Shown: in pieces, positions 1 through 7,698 of the stretch
How positions within the stretch are numbered: the first letter of the stretch is position 1
How the letters are laid out: every line of letters begins with the position of its first letter
Source: DASQPR01 sp035713725
Lineage (GTDB): Bacteria > Actinomycetota > Actinomycetes > Mycobacteriales > Micromonosporaceae
NCBI GenBank assembly: GCA_035713725.1
Contig: DASTMZ010000014.1
Location: 1 to 64,000 of the forward strand
Length of the DNA: 64,000 bases
Reading direction: 5' to 3'
The notes under the pieces: generated by a model
Database searches by the model: none
Seen by the model: the letters and a program-made list of their open reading frames with translations, nothing else
What the model was told of the DNA's origin: nothing
Position numbers and translations under genes: made by a program

Positions 1-83
1 GCCGCGGCGGTGGCGCGATCCACGTGCGCGTCGCCCAGCACCGCGCGACGCACCCGCATGCCGTCCGCATCCCGGTCGGTCAT
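1..83 (-). CDS. pcaC: PcaC start: 4-carboxymuconolactone decarboxylase (or PcaL fusion), partial
   Basis: Only the first 27 codons are present, read leftward from an ATG at 83 and cut by the window edge. The N-terminus contains RRAVLGDAHVDRA, the usual opening of 4-carboxymuconolactone decarboxylase, which converts gamma-carboxymuconolactone to beta-ketoadipate enol-lactone. The start lies 4 bp after the pcaB stop in the same operon, so translation is probably coupled. In many actinobacteria pcaC is fused to the enol-lactone hydrolase pcaD (pcaL). The visible part cannot show whether this is a fusion, although the decarboxylase part would then come second, so a stand-alone or decarboxylase-first protein is favoured. 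Confidence 0.8.
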   Translation of the reverse strand, partial: MTDRDADGMRVRRAVLGDAHVDRATAA

Positions 84-87
84 CGAG

Positions 88-1407
88 TCACCCCTCGGTC
101 GGCTTGTCGTGGGCTTCGAGCGCGCGGTCGATCCACTCGCCTGCCGCGCCGAGACAGGCCTCCGGGCCGGGGAACGGCACGGTGGCGGCCTCCGGCGCGA
201 GGTCGACAAGCGCGGCGCGCATCGTGGTCCCGGCCCGCACGGCGCGTGCCACCGCCTCCGCGACGACCGCAGATGCACGGGTACGGCCGAGCACCCGCGC
301 GAGTCGAACCGAGACCGCCTCGGCGAGGATGACGTCGCCGGCCGTGTGGAGATTCACGCGCATCCGGTCGACGTCCACGCGAAGGCCGGCGAGCATCGCG
401 TCGGCGTGGGTCGCGGCCGAACCGACGAGCCGCAACAGTGCCGTCATGGTCGGCCACTCCGCGTGCCAACGACCGGCGGCGCGCTGATGTTCTTGCGCCG
501 CGGCGCCGAGCATCGTGGCGACGAGCGGCGGCACCTGGTGGGTGCACGCGGTGACGAGCACAGCTCGGGTCGGGTTGCGCTTGTGCGGCATCGCCGACGA
601 CACGCCGGGTTCGCCCTCGGCCACCTCGGCGATGTCGGAGCCGGCGAGCAACGCGATGTCGCCGGCGATGGCGGCCAGCGCACCGGAAACGATGCCGAGC
701 GCGGCGGCGGCCTCGTCGATCCGTACGCGACCGGTGTGCCACGGCATCGTCGGCGCGGCGAGGCCGAGTTCGTCGGCGACGTACCCGACCAGTTGCGGGC
801 CGCGGTCGCCGTACGTTGCGAGGGTGCCGACCGCCCCACCGAACTGCACGGCCAGCCGTTCACGCCGGACGCGATCCAGCCCGGCGGCCGCCTCGTCGAC
901 GGCGACCAGCCAGCCGGCGCACACCACGCCGAACGTCGTGGGTACGGCGTGCTGCAGCAGCGTACGGCCGATCTGCAGGGTGTCACGGTGCGCGCGAGCA
1001 AGGCCGGCCAGGGAGGTCGACACCTCGCCGAGCGTGGCCAGGATCGCGTCGGCCGCCCGCGCGGTGACGAGACTCATCGCGGAGTCGACGATGTCCTGGC
1101 TCGTCGCGCCGAGATGCACGTATCCGCGCGCGGACGCCGGCAGGCGAGCCTTGAGGTCTGCGACGAGCGGCACGACCCACGTCGCGGACGCCACCGCGCG
1201 TTGACCGATGTCGTCGGCGTCGTACTCGTCCGCTACACAACGCGCTGCGATGGCGTCCGCCGCCTCGCGGGGCACCAGGCCGGATCGAGCGCCGGCCCGC
1301 GCGATGGCCGCCTCGACGTCGAGCATCGCCTGCAGCCACGCTCGATCGTCGGTACGCGAGCGCACAGCGCCGCTCGCGTACAACGCGTCGAAGAGGCCGC
1401 CGGACAT
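88..1407 (-). CDS. pcaB: 3-carboxy-cis,cis-muconate cycloisomerase PcaB
   Basis: This cytoplasmic enzyme lactonises beta-carboxy-cis,cis-muconate to gamma-carboxymuconolactone in the protocatechuate branch of the beta-ketoadipate pathway. It belongs to the fumarase/aspartase superfamily. The family signature GVSSAMPHKRNP sits near residues 268-279, and GATSQDIVDS near residue 100 is the second conserved catalytic loop. Length (about 439 aa) is normal for the family. I chose the ATG at 1407; a TTG at 1425 and a GTG at 1416 are in frame upstream, and no strong ribosome site separates them. The gene starts 58 bp after pcaG stops and ends 4 bp before pcaC, as expected for one transcript pcaIJHGBC. 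Confidence 0.93.
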   Translation of the reverse strand: MSGGLFDALYASGAVRSRTDDRAWLQAMLDVEAAIARAGARSGLVPREAADAIAARCVADEYDADDIGQRAVASATWVVPLVADLKARLPASARGYVHLGATSQDIVDSAMSLVTARAADAILATLGEVSTSLAGLARAHRDTLQIGRTLLQHAVPTTFGVVCAGWLVAVDEAAAGLDRVRRERLAVQFGGAVGTLATYGDRGPQLVGYVADELGLAAPTMPWHTGRVRIDEAAAALGIVSGALAAIAGDIALLAGSDIAEVAEGEPGVSSAMPHKRNPTRAVLVTACTHQVPPLVATMLGAAAQEHQRAAGRWHAEWPTMTALLRLVGSAATHADAMLAGLRVDVDRMRVNLHTAGDVILAEAVSVRLARVLGRTRASAVVAEAVARAVRAGTTMRAALVDLAPEAATVPFPGPEACLGAAGEWIDRALEAHDKPTEG

Positions 1408-1464
1408 GAGCGTCACATGGTCCAACGGTTCGCGCGAAGAGCGCGCTGCCCAGACACTGAAAGC

Positions 1465-2097
1465 TCAGACATTAAAGAACACTGTTTCACCGTTGCCCTG
1501 TAGGCGAATGTCAAAACGGTAGCCGCCCGGCTCGGCGGCGGCGATCAGGGTGTCGCGTCGGCTGGCATCGGGCAGCGAGCCCAACACCGGGTCGGCCGCG
1601 TTTGCCTCGGCCTCGTCGGCGAAGTAGATCCGGGTGACGACGCGATCGAGGAGGCCGCGCGCAAACACCGACACGTCGAGATGCGGCGCCTCGTCGCGGC
1701 CGGCACCGTCCGGTAGCCGCCCGGGCTTGACCGTCGCGATCGCGTACCCGCCGTCGGACGCGGTCGCGGCCCGGCCGAAACCGCGGAAGCCGGCCACCGC
1801 CGACGCCGACGCACCGCGCGGATCGTCTGGGTGTGCGAACCGGCCGTCCGGGTCCGCCTGCCAGGTCTCGACCATCGCGTCGGCGAGGCCGGCGCCGTCG
1901 CCGTCCAGCACGCGACCGCGGATCACGATGCGGCCCGGCGTCTCCGGCGGCACCACGTCCGGTCCGTCCGGCCACGGCAGGATGATGTGCAGGAACGGCC
2001 CGACGGTCTGCGACGGGGTGAGCGCCGGCGTTGGAGGCGTTGTTGGCGTCGGCGTTGGAGGCGTTGGAGGCGTTGGAGGCGTTGCGTCAGTCATCAT
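1465..2097 (-). CDS. pcaG: Protocatechuate 3,4-dioxygenase alpha subunit PcaG
   Basis: PcaG is the non-iron alpha subunit of the intradiol dioxygenase that opens protocatechuate to beta-carboxymuconate. The fold is clear from SQTVGPFLHI near residue 30 and the intradiol core GRVLDGDGAGLADAMVETWQ. It lacks the His-x-His iron ligands of PcaH, as alpha subunits do. The start is one of two adjacent ATGs (2097 or 2094) that overlap the pcaH stop by 8-11 bp, preceded by GGAGGAG. Residues 4-20 are a Pro/Thr run (TPPTPPTPTPTTPPTP) encoded by near-identical 9-bp units that family members normally lack; it precedes the conserved core and probably does not touch the active site. Confidence 0.93.
   Translation of the reverse strand: MMTDATPPTPPTPPTPTPTTPPTPALTPSQTVGPFLHIILPWPDGPDVVPPETPGRIVIRGRVLDGDGAGLADAMVETWQADPDGRFAHPDDPRGASASAVAGFRGFGRAATASDGGYAIATVKPGRLPDGAGRDEAPHLDVSVFARGLLDRVVTRIYFADEAEANAADPVLGSLPDASRRDTLIAAAEPGGYRFDIRLQGNGETVFFNV
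2028..2084. repeat. 9-bp tandem repeat in the 5' end of pcaG
   Basis: About six imperfect copies of ggaggcgtt (plus strand) encode the Thr-Pro-Pro repeats at the PcaG N-terminus. Copy number could change without shifting frame because the unit is three codons. Confidence 0.8.
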
Positions 2098-2854
2098 GCG
2101 GCTCCTCCGTCGGCGTGGCCGCGGCACCGCGCAGCACGATGTCGAAGCGGAAGCCGAGTGCCCAGTCCGGTTGCGTGGCGTCCCAGTCGAATGTGGACAC
2201 CAGCCGCTGGCGGGCCTGCTCCGGGACGGACTGGTAGATCGGGTCGTACGCCAGCAGCGGGTCGCCCGGGAAGTACATCTGCGTGACAAGCCGTTGCGTG
2301 AACGCGCGCCCGAACAGCGAGAAGTGGATGTGCGCCGGCCGCCACGCGTTCGGGTGGTTGCCCCACGGGTACGCGCCCGGCTGGACCGTGGTGAACCGGT
2401 AGGAGCCGTCCGGTCCGGTCACCACGCGGCCGCCGCCGGAAAAGTTCGGATCGAGCGGCGCCGGCCAATTGTCCACGACATGTCGGTAGCGTCCCGCGGC
2501 GTTCGCCTGCCACACCTCCACCAACGCGTTGGACACCGGCCGTCCGTCGCTGTCGAGCACCCGTCCGTGTACGACGATCCGCTGGCCGAGCGGCTCGCCG
2601 TCATGCTGGCGCGTGAGGTCGGCGTCGGACTCAGTGACCCGATCTTCGCCGTAGAGCGGGCCGGTGATCTCGGTTAACCGCTGCGCGAGTGGCACCAGTG
2701 GCTGGCTGGGTGCGCGCCGACCGGTTGACCGGTACGCCGGCGTTGCCAGGTTCGGATGTACGCCGTGTGGTCGCGCGTACCGGTCCGGGACGGTGCCGTC
2801 TCGGCCGGCCGAGTCCGGGCTCGCCACCCGAGGGCCGACGTCCTGGTTGGTCAC
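2087..2854 (-). CDS. pcaH: Protocatechuate 3,4-dioxygenase beta subunit PcaH
   Basis: PcaH carries the catalytic non-heme Fe(III) of protocatechuate 3,4-dioxygenase. The four iron ligands known from the Pseudomonas enzyme (two Tyr, two His) are visible as Y123 (AGRYRH), Y162 (GAYPWGN) and H175/H177 (PAHIHFS). The intradiol signature RVLDSDGRPVSNALVEVWQA precedes them near residue 98. At 255 aa the length is normal. Its ATG at 2854 overlaps the pcaJ stop by 4 bp (ATGA), and its own stop overlaps the pcaG start, so H and G are probably made in stoichiometric amounts by translational coupling. Confidence 0.96.
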   Translation of the reverse strand: MTNQDVGPRVASPDSAGRDGTVPDRYARPHGVHPNLATPAYRSTGRRAPSQPLVPLAQRLTEITGPLYGEDRVTESDADLTRQHDGEPLGQRIVVHGRVLDSDGRPVSNALVEVWQANAAGRYRHVVDNWPAPLDPNFSGGGRVVTGPDGSYRFTTVQPGAYPWGNHPNAWRPAHIHFSLFGRAFTQRLVTQMYFPGDPLLAYDPIYQSVPEQARQRLVSTFDWDATQPDWALGFRFDIVLRGAAATPTEEPHDD

Positions 2855-3645
2855 GGCGTCCGTCCCTTCGTGGCTTCGAGCTCACGCAGCACGGCGAGTT
2901 CGGTGTCGGTCGGCGGCGTGGTCACCGCGAGGTCGGCCGCGACGGCGAGGTCCCAGCCGGTGGCCGCGCGCACCTTGTCCACGCTCACGCCGGGGTGGAC
3001 ATGGCTCAGCGTGAGGACGCACGTCTGCGGATCCGGCTTCAGGATGCCGAGATCGGTGATCACCATGATCGGGCCGGCGCCCCGCAGGCCCATGCGCGCC
3101 CGGTCACCGGGGCCAGAGCCGTGCCCGACGCTCGTGACGAAGTCGACCCGCTCGACGAACGTACGGGTGGACTGGCGTACCACGACGATGACCTCGGGAC
3201 ACGACGCGGCGATCTCGGGTGCGCCACCGGCGCCGGGCAACCGGACCTTGGGGTGCCGGTAGTCGTCGCCGATCAGCGTCGTGTTGATGTTCGCGTAGCG
3301 GTCGATCTGCGCCGCGCCGAGGAAGCCCACGTCCACGCGGCCGGGCTGGAGCCAGTAGTTGAACACCTCCGGCACGCTCACCACCGCGTCCGCGGTCTCG
3401 GCAAGCACTCCGTCGCCAATGGACAGCGGCAACGTACGGGGCTTCGCGCCGAGCGTACCCGACTCGTAGACGAGCACGAGCCGCGGCGCGTGCGTGCGAC
3501 GGGCAAGATTAGCGGCCGTACTCGGGATGCCGATGCCGACGAAGCAGGCTTGGCCGTCGCGCAGCGCTCGGGCCGCCGCGACGGTCATCATCTCGTCGGC
3601 GGTCCACGCCACGTCGTCGACGCCCACCCGAGTGACCACGGTCAT
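2851..3645 (-). CDS. pcaJ: 3-oxoadipate CoA-transferase beta subunit (PcaJ-like)
   Basis: This is a family I CoA-transferase beta subunit of 264 aa. The segment LVYESGTLGAKP around residue 61 matches the family SENG-type loop that carries the catalytic glutamate (E61 here), and a GIGIPSTAANLA loop precedes it. With PcaI it would transfer CoA from succinyl-CoA to beta-ketoadipate. Sequence alone is also close to IpdB/glutaconate-type subunits; the assignment to beta-ketoadipate rests on its place inside the pca operon. Overlaps of 4 bp join it to pcaI and pcaH. Confidence 0.82.
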   Translation of the reverse strand: MTVVTRVGVDDVAWTADEMMTVAAARALRDGQACFVGIGIPSTAANLARRTHAPRLVLVYESGTLGAKPRTLPLSIGDGVLAETADAVVSVPEVFNYWLQPGRVDVGFLGAAQIDRYANINTTLIGDDYRHPKVRLPGAGGAPEIAASCPEVIVVVRQSTRTFVERVDFVTSVGHGSGPGDRARMGLRGAGPIMVITDLGILKPDPQTCVLTLSHVHPGVSVDKVRAATGWDLAVAADLAVTTPPTDTELAVLRELEATKGRTP

Positions 3646-4481
3646 GCCATCACCTCCGGTCCGCCTGCGGCTGCCGGCGCGCGGAACACCTCGGTGTCAA
3701 GCCAACGAGTGAACGTCTCGCGATCACGGCTGATCGCGTCCCAGGACACGTAATAGTCATTGTCGCGGATCGAGAAGCCGTGGCTGTAGGACGGGTGTGA
3801 CCCACCCGGTGCGAGCGCGACGCGAGTGACCGCCCAGGTCGGAAGCACCACCGCACCCGGCTGCGGTGGCAGCTCGTCGACGATCTCCTCGACCGTCACG
3901 AGCGACCGTGTCGAGGCCAGCACGGCCTCCTTCTGTACGCCGACGATGCCCCACATCTGCACGTTGCCGTCGCGGTCGGCACGCTGCGCGTGAATGATCG
4001 CGACATCGGGTCGCAGCGCGGGCACCGCGGTCAGCACCTCGCCGGTGAACGGGCAGGTAATCGGGCGGATGTTCGACGTTGCCTTGACGAGGTCGGTACC
4101 CACATATCCGCGCAGGACGGCGAACGGTAGGCCGGAGGCGCCTGCCACGTAGCGGTTCGCCATGCCGGCGTGGCTGTGCTCCTCGATTTCGAGTGGCACC
4201 GGCCAACCGGCACTCACCGCGTCGCGGAAGCGGTGCAGCGAGCCGACACCCGGGTTGCCGCCCCACGAGAACACCAACTTGCGCGCACAGCCTGCGCCGA
4301 TGAGCTGGTCGTAGATGACGTCCGGCGTCATACGCACGAGAGTGAGGTCGCGCCTGCGCTGTCGGATGACCTCGTGACCGGCGGCGAACGGGATGAGGTG
4401 CGTGAACCCCTCCATCGCCACGGTGTCACCGTCGCGCACCAACTCGGCGACGCCGTCGGCGAGCGTGACGATCGTGGCCAT
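3642..4481 (-). CDS. pcaI: 3-oxoadipate CoA-transferase alpha subunit (PcaI-like)
   Basis: A 279-aa family I CoA-transferase alpha subunit and the first gene of the leftward pca operon. Recognisable parts are DGDTVAMEGFTHLIPFAAGH at the N-terminus and the central SWGGNPGVGSLHRFR and RADRDGNVQMWG segments. It pairs with the adjacent beta subunit (ATGA overlap). Length and sequence are nearer the actinobacterial IpdA/glutaconate CoA-transferase style than to short proteobacterial PcaI, so a related dicarboxylate ester is possible; the operon makes beta-ketoadipate the best guess. The ATG at 4481 faces the ALDH gene across a 409-bp divergent control region. Confidence 0.8.
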   Translation of the reverse strand: MATIVTLADGVAELVRDGDTVAMEGFTHLIPFAAGHEVIRQRRRDLTLVRMTPDVIYDQLIGAGCARKLVFSWGGNPGVGSLHRFRDAVSAGWPVPLEIEEHSHAGMANRYVAGASGLPFAVLRGYVGTDLVKATSNIRPITCPFTGEVLTAVPALRPDVAIIHAQRADRDGNVQMWGIVGVQKEAVLASTRSLVTVEEIVDELPPQPGAVVLPTWAVTRVALAPGGSHPSYSHGFSIRDNDYYVSWDAISRDRETFTRWLDTEVFRAPAAAGGPEVMA

Positions 4482-4545
4482 GCGGCTGCCCTTCCGGTCT
4501 TCGACAGCGGACCCTCATCGCGCGGCCCGATATCTCGCGGCCAAA

Positions 4546-4572
4546 GGTCGTTCGCTTTCCGAACGGCCGTTC
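4546..4572. promoter_or_regulatory. Candidate operator: overlapping inverted repeats upstream of pcaI
   Basis: Arms GGTCGTTCG (4546-4554) and CGAACGGCC (4560-4568) pair at 8 of 9 positions around a 5-bp spacer. The perfect 12-bp palindrome GAACGGCCGTTC (4561-4572) overlaps the right arm. It lies 65-91 bp upstream of the pcaI start. Confidence 0.5.
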
Positions 4573-4694
4573 TCCTGTCGAAACTATGTGCGGCGCACCC
4601 GTTCGGTCAACTCCCTGGAACCATGTCAACGTTAAGAAACGAAACGGTGACGTGGCATTGACGGTCGCTCGCGCATCCCCTAGGTTCGCGCAAA

Positions 4695-4706
4695 GAACGT
4701 CCGTTC
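4695..4706. promoter_or_regulatory. Second copy of the GAACGKCCGTTC palindrome
   Basis: GAACGTCCGTTC differs from the site at 4561-4572 by one central base and lies 134 bp from it, about 185 bp upstream of the ALDH start. Two matching palindromes in one divergent promoter region suggest a shared dimeric repressor or activator. Confidence 0.5.
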
Positions 4707-4890
4707 GTTATACGTACGCACGTGCGCAGAACGGCAGCACCGGCGCACCCCTCGCGCCGAGGTGGCCGTCTTCCGCTCGTCGTACCCAAGGCTCGACGTA
4801 CCCATACCGATTCGCCGTACCCGCTTCCGGTCCATTGAACGGTCCGGACGGCGAGCACACCCCGGGTCGCCTCACACCTGAGGAGCAGTC

Positions 4891-6351
4891 GTGACATTGA
4901 TGGACGCTGCGACGTGGCACGGCAAGATTTATCTCGACGGGTGGACGCAGGGCAGCGGTGGCGACGCACCGGTCCGTGAGCCGGCCACCGGTGCCGAACT
5001 CGGTCGCATCGGCATCGCCACCGGCGCGGATGTCGCCCGCGCCGCGTCGATCGCGTCCGCAGCACAGGTCGAGTGGGCGGCGCGACCGCACTACGAACGC
5101 GCCGCGATCCTTCGTCGCGCCGGAGACCTGCTGCTCGAGCACGCCGCCGACATCCACCCGTGGATCATTCGGGAGACCGGATCGGTGCCGCCGAAGGCAG
5201 GGCTCGAGACGCACCTCGGGTCGCAGGAGTGCTTCGAAGCAGCCACGTTGCCGTCGCGGGCGTACGGCGAACTGCTGCCGAGCGAAGCGCCGCGCCTGTC
5301 CATGGCGCAGCGGCTGCCGGTCGGCGTGGTCGGCGTGATCGCACCGTTCAACGTGCCGCTGATTCTTGCCATCCGTTCCGTCGCACCGGCCCTCGCGCTC
5401 GGCAACGCGGTCATCTTCAAGCCGGACCCGCGCACCGCGGTGGCCGGCGGCGTATCGATCGTGCGGGCATTCCAGGAGGCCGGCCTGCCCGATGGGCTGC
5501 TGCACATGTTGCCCGGTGGCGCCGACGTCGGCGAGGCGTTGGTGACGCACCCGTTGGTGCGTGTCGTGTCCTTTACCGGGTCGACCGCGGTCGGCCGCCG
5601 CGTCGCCACGCTCGCCGGCCAGCACTTGAAGCGCGTCCATCTCGAGCTCGGTGGCAACTCCGCGATGGTCGTGCTGGACGATGTGGACCTCGACCGCGCC
5701 GCGTCGGCCGGCGCCTGGGGTTCGTTCCTGCACCAAGGCCAGATCTGCATGACCACCGGCCGGCACCTCGTGCACGAGAGGATCTACGACGAATACGTCG
5801 GACGGCTCGCCGACAAGGCATCCCACCTGCCGGTCGGCAACCCGGCCACGGAACAGGTCGCGCTCGGTCCGATCATCGACGACCGTCAGCGCGACAAGAT
5901 CCACAATCTCGTGACGTCGAGCGTGTCGGCCGGTGCACGACTCGCCGCCGGCGGCACCTATGAGGGTCTGTTCTACCGCCCGACGGTGCTGGCCGACGTC
6001 GAGACCGCGATGCCGGCGTACGCGAACGAGGTGTTCGGTCCGGTCGCGCCGGTGGTCCGCTTCTCCAGCGCCGACGAGGCCGTGAAACTCGCCGGTGACA
6101 CCGAATACGGCCTGTCGCTGGGCATCCTGACCGGCGATCCGATGCGCGGTCTGGACCTTGCGCGGCGCATCCCGACCGGGATCGTGCACATCAACGACCA
6201 GACCGTCAACGACGAGGCGAACATTCCGTTCGGCGGGGTGCTCGCGTCCGGCACGGGCGCTCGCTTCGGCGGTGCCGCGGCCAACATCGACGCGTTCACC
6301 GACACGCGCTGGATCACAGTGCGCTCGGACATCGCACCGTACCCGTTCTAG
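4891..6351 (+). CDS. Aldehyde dehydrogenase, benzaldehyde/vanillin type
   Basis: An NAD(P)-dependent aldehyde dehydrogenase of 486 aa. The catalytic residues are E252 (LELGGN) and C286 (GQICMTTGRH), and the cofactor loop FTGSTAVG lies at 228-235. PFNVPLILA and FKPDPRTAV are typical of benzaldehyde/vanillin/4-hydroxybenzaldehyde dehydrogenases, which make the matching benzoic acid. The GTG at 4891 follows GAGGAG at good spacing. It heads an operon with an ABC importer and pobA, so oxidation of 4-hydroxybenzaldehyde (or vanillin) to the acid that PobA uses is the most economical reading. The exact substrate is inferred from context. Confidence 0.88.
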   Translation: MTLMDAATWHGKIYLDGWTQGSGGDAPVREPATGAELGRIGIATGADVARAASIASAAQVEWAARPHYERAAILRRAGDLLLEHAADIHPWIIRETGSVPPKAGLETHLGSQECFEAATLPSRAYGELLPSEAPRLSMAQRLPVGVVGVIAPFNVPLILAIRSVAPALALGNAVIFKPDPRTAVAGGVSIVRAFQEAGLPDGLLHMLPGGADVGEALVTHPLVRVVSFTGSTAVGRRVATLAGQHLKRVHLELGGNSAMVVLDDVDLDRAASAGAWGSFLHQGQICMTTGRHLVHERIYDEYVGRLADKASHLPVGNPATEQVALGPIIDDRQRDKIHNLVTSSVSAGARLAAGGTYEGLFYRPTVLADVETAMPAYANEVFGPVAPVVRFSSADEAVKLAGDTEYGLSLGILTGDPMRGLDLARRIPTGIVHINDQTVNDEANIPFGGVLASGTGARFGGAAANIDAFTDTRWITVRSDIAPYPF

Positions 6352-6382
6352 ACCGCCATTCACCTCACCCCGTGGAGACCCG

Positions 6383-7696
6383 ATGACCCACCTCGAAAAG
6401 CCTGGCGCGATATCGCGCCGCAGCCTGTTCAAGGCGGCTGGCCTTGGCGCCACCGGCGTGGCCGCGACCAGCGCGCTCGCCGCGTGCGGTGGCGGACTCA
6501 AGGGATCCGGTACGAGCACGACCAGCACGCTGAAGATCGGATACGTCAGTCCGCAGACCGGTCCGCTGGCGAGCTTCGCAACGGCGGACAACTACATCAT
6601 CGGCCAGATCCGCAAGGCGCTCGCCAAGGGCATCACGGCGGGTGGCAAGAAGCGCGACATCGAGATCGTCGTCAAGGACAGCCAGTCCACCACCACCCGG
6701 GCGACGCAGGTAACCCGCGACCTGATCTTCACCGACAAGGTGGACATCGTGGTCGCGTCGAGCACTCCGGAGGTGGTCAACCCGGTTGCTGACACCTGCG
6801 AGGCGAACCAGATGCCCAACGTCGGAGCGATCGACCCGTGGGAGTCGTGGTATTTCGGCCGCGGCGCGAAGCCGGGCGATGCGTTCAAGTATTCGACGCT
6901 GTTCTTCTTCGGCCTCAAGCAGTTCACCGACCTGTTCTCGCACCTGTGGGACCGCAGCGGTGTGAAGGCGAACGACGTCGCGTGCCTGTTCCCGAACGAC
7001 ACCGACGGCAACGCGTTCCGGGCCGGGTTCCCGCCGGCCATGAAGTCGACCCGCTACAAGCCGATCGACCCGGGCGGCTACCAGGACGGCATCACGGACT
7101 TCAGCGCTCAGATCGCACGCTTCAAGGCGGCCGACTGCGAGTTCTTCACGTGCGCGCCGTTGCCGCCGGACTTCCAGACGTTCTGGAAGCAGGCCGCCGC
7201 GCAGGGTTACCGGCCGAAGCTCGCCACGGTCGCGAAGGTGATGCTGTTCCCGACCGAGGCGGTCGCGCTCGGCCAACTGTCCAACAACATCGCGACGGAC
7301 TGCTGGTGGAGCCCCTACCACCCGTACAAGTCGTCGCTGGACGGTACGACGACCAAGCAGTTGGCGGACGGCTTCGCCGCGGCCACCGGAAACCAGTGGC
7401 ACCAAGCCCTCGGCTCGATCTACTCGCTGTTCGAGATTGCCGTGCAGGCGTTCCAGACGGCCAGCGATCCGAAGGACAAGGACGCGGTCGCCAAGGAACT
7501 CACCACCATGAAGATCACCGGCATGAGCGGCGCGCTCGACTTCACCACCGGCCCGGTGCCGGGCGTGGCGCTGATCCCGATCACCGGAGCGCAGTGGCGG
7601 CCGGGCACCACGTTCCCATGGGAGATGTACATCGTCGACAACTCGCAGATCCCGATCGTGCCCATCAACGGCGACCTGCAGCTGACCAACACCTGA
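6383..7696 (+). CDS. ABC importer substrate-binding lipoprotein (LivJ-like)
   Basis: A type I periplasmic-binding-fold protein of 437 aa (Leu/Ile/Val-binding family). It starts with a Tat-like signal (ISRRSLFKAAG, twin Arg 12-13) and a lipobox ALAAC with C35 as the lipid anchor, so it should be exported folded and tethered outside the membrane. The mature part opens with LKIGYVSPQTGPLASFA, the standard start of this fold. It lies 31 bp after the ALDH gene and 2 bp before its ATPase gene. Relatives of this family bind aromatic acids as well as amino acids; context favours an aromatic ligand. Confidence 0.88.
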   Translation: MTHLEKPGAISRRSLFKAAGLGATGVAATSALAACGGGLKGSGTSTTSTLKIGYVSPQTGPLASFATADNYIIGQIRKALAKGITAGGKKRDIEIVVKDSQSTTTRATQVTRDLIFTDKVDIVVASSTPEVVNPVADTCEANQMPNVGAIDPWESWYFGRGAKPGDAFKYSTLFFFGLKQFTDLFSHLWDRSGVKANDVACLFPNDTDGNAFRAGFPPAMKSTRYKPIDPGGYQDGITDFSAQIARFKAADCEFFTCAPLPPDFQTFWKQAAAQGYRPKLATVAKVMLFPTEAVALGQLSNNIATDCWWSPYHPYKSSLDGTTTKQLADGFAAATGNQWHQALGSIYSLFEIAVQAFQTASDPKDKDAVAKELTTMKITGMSGALDFTTGPVPGVALIPITGAQWRPGTTFPWEMYIVDNSQIPIVPINGDLQLTNT

Positions 7697-7698
7697 CG

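Larger units (their letters stand above)
4482..4890. promoter_or_regulatory. Divergent pca / ALDH-pobA control region
   Basis: These 409 bp separate pcaI (leftward) from the ALDH gene (rightward) and must hold both promoters. No reading frame looks coding. Two near-identical palindromes (4561-4572 and 4695-4706) and an overlapping longer inverted repeat (4546-4568) are listed separately. GAGGAG just upstream of 4891 is the ALDH ribosome site. No regulator gene lies in the window next to it. Confidence 0.7.

Noticed and set aside
4708..6591. A long minus-strand open frame antisense to the aldehyde dehydrogenase
   Set aside because: Arg/Gly/His-rich composition without domains; the plus strand encodes a clear ALDH with catalytic residues in place.
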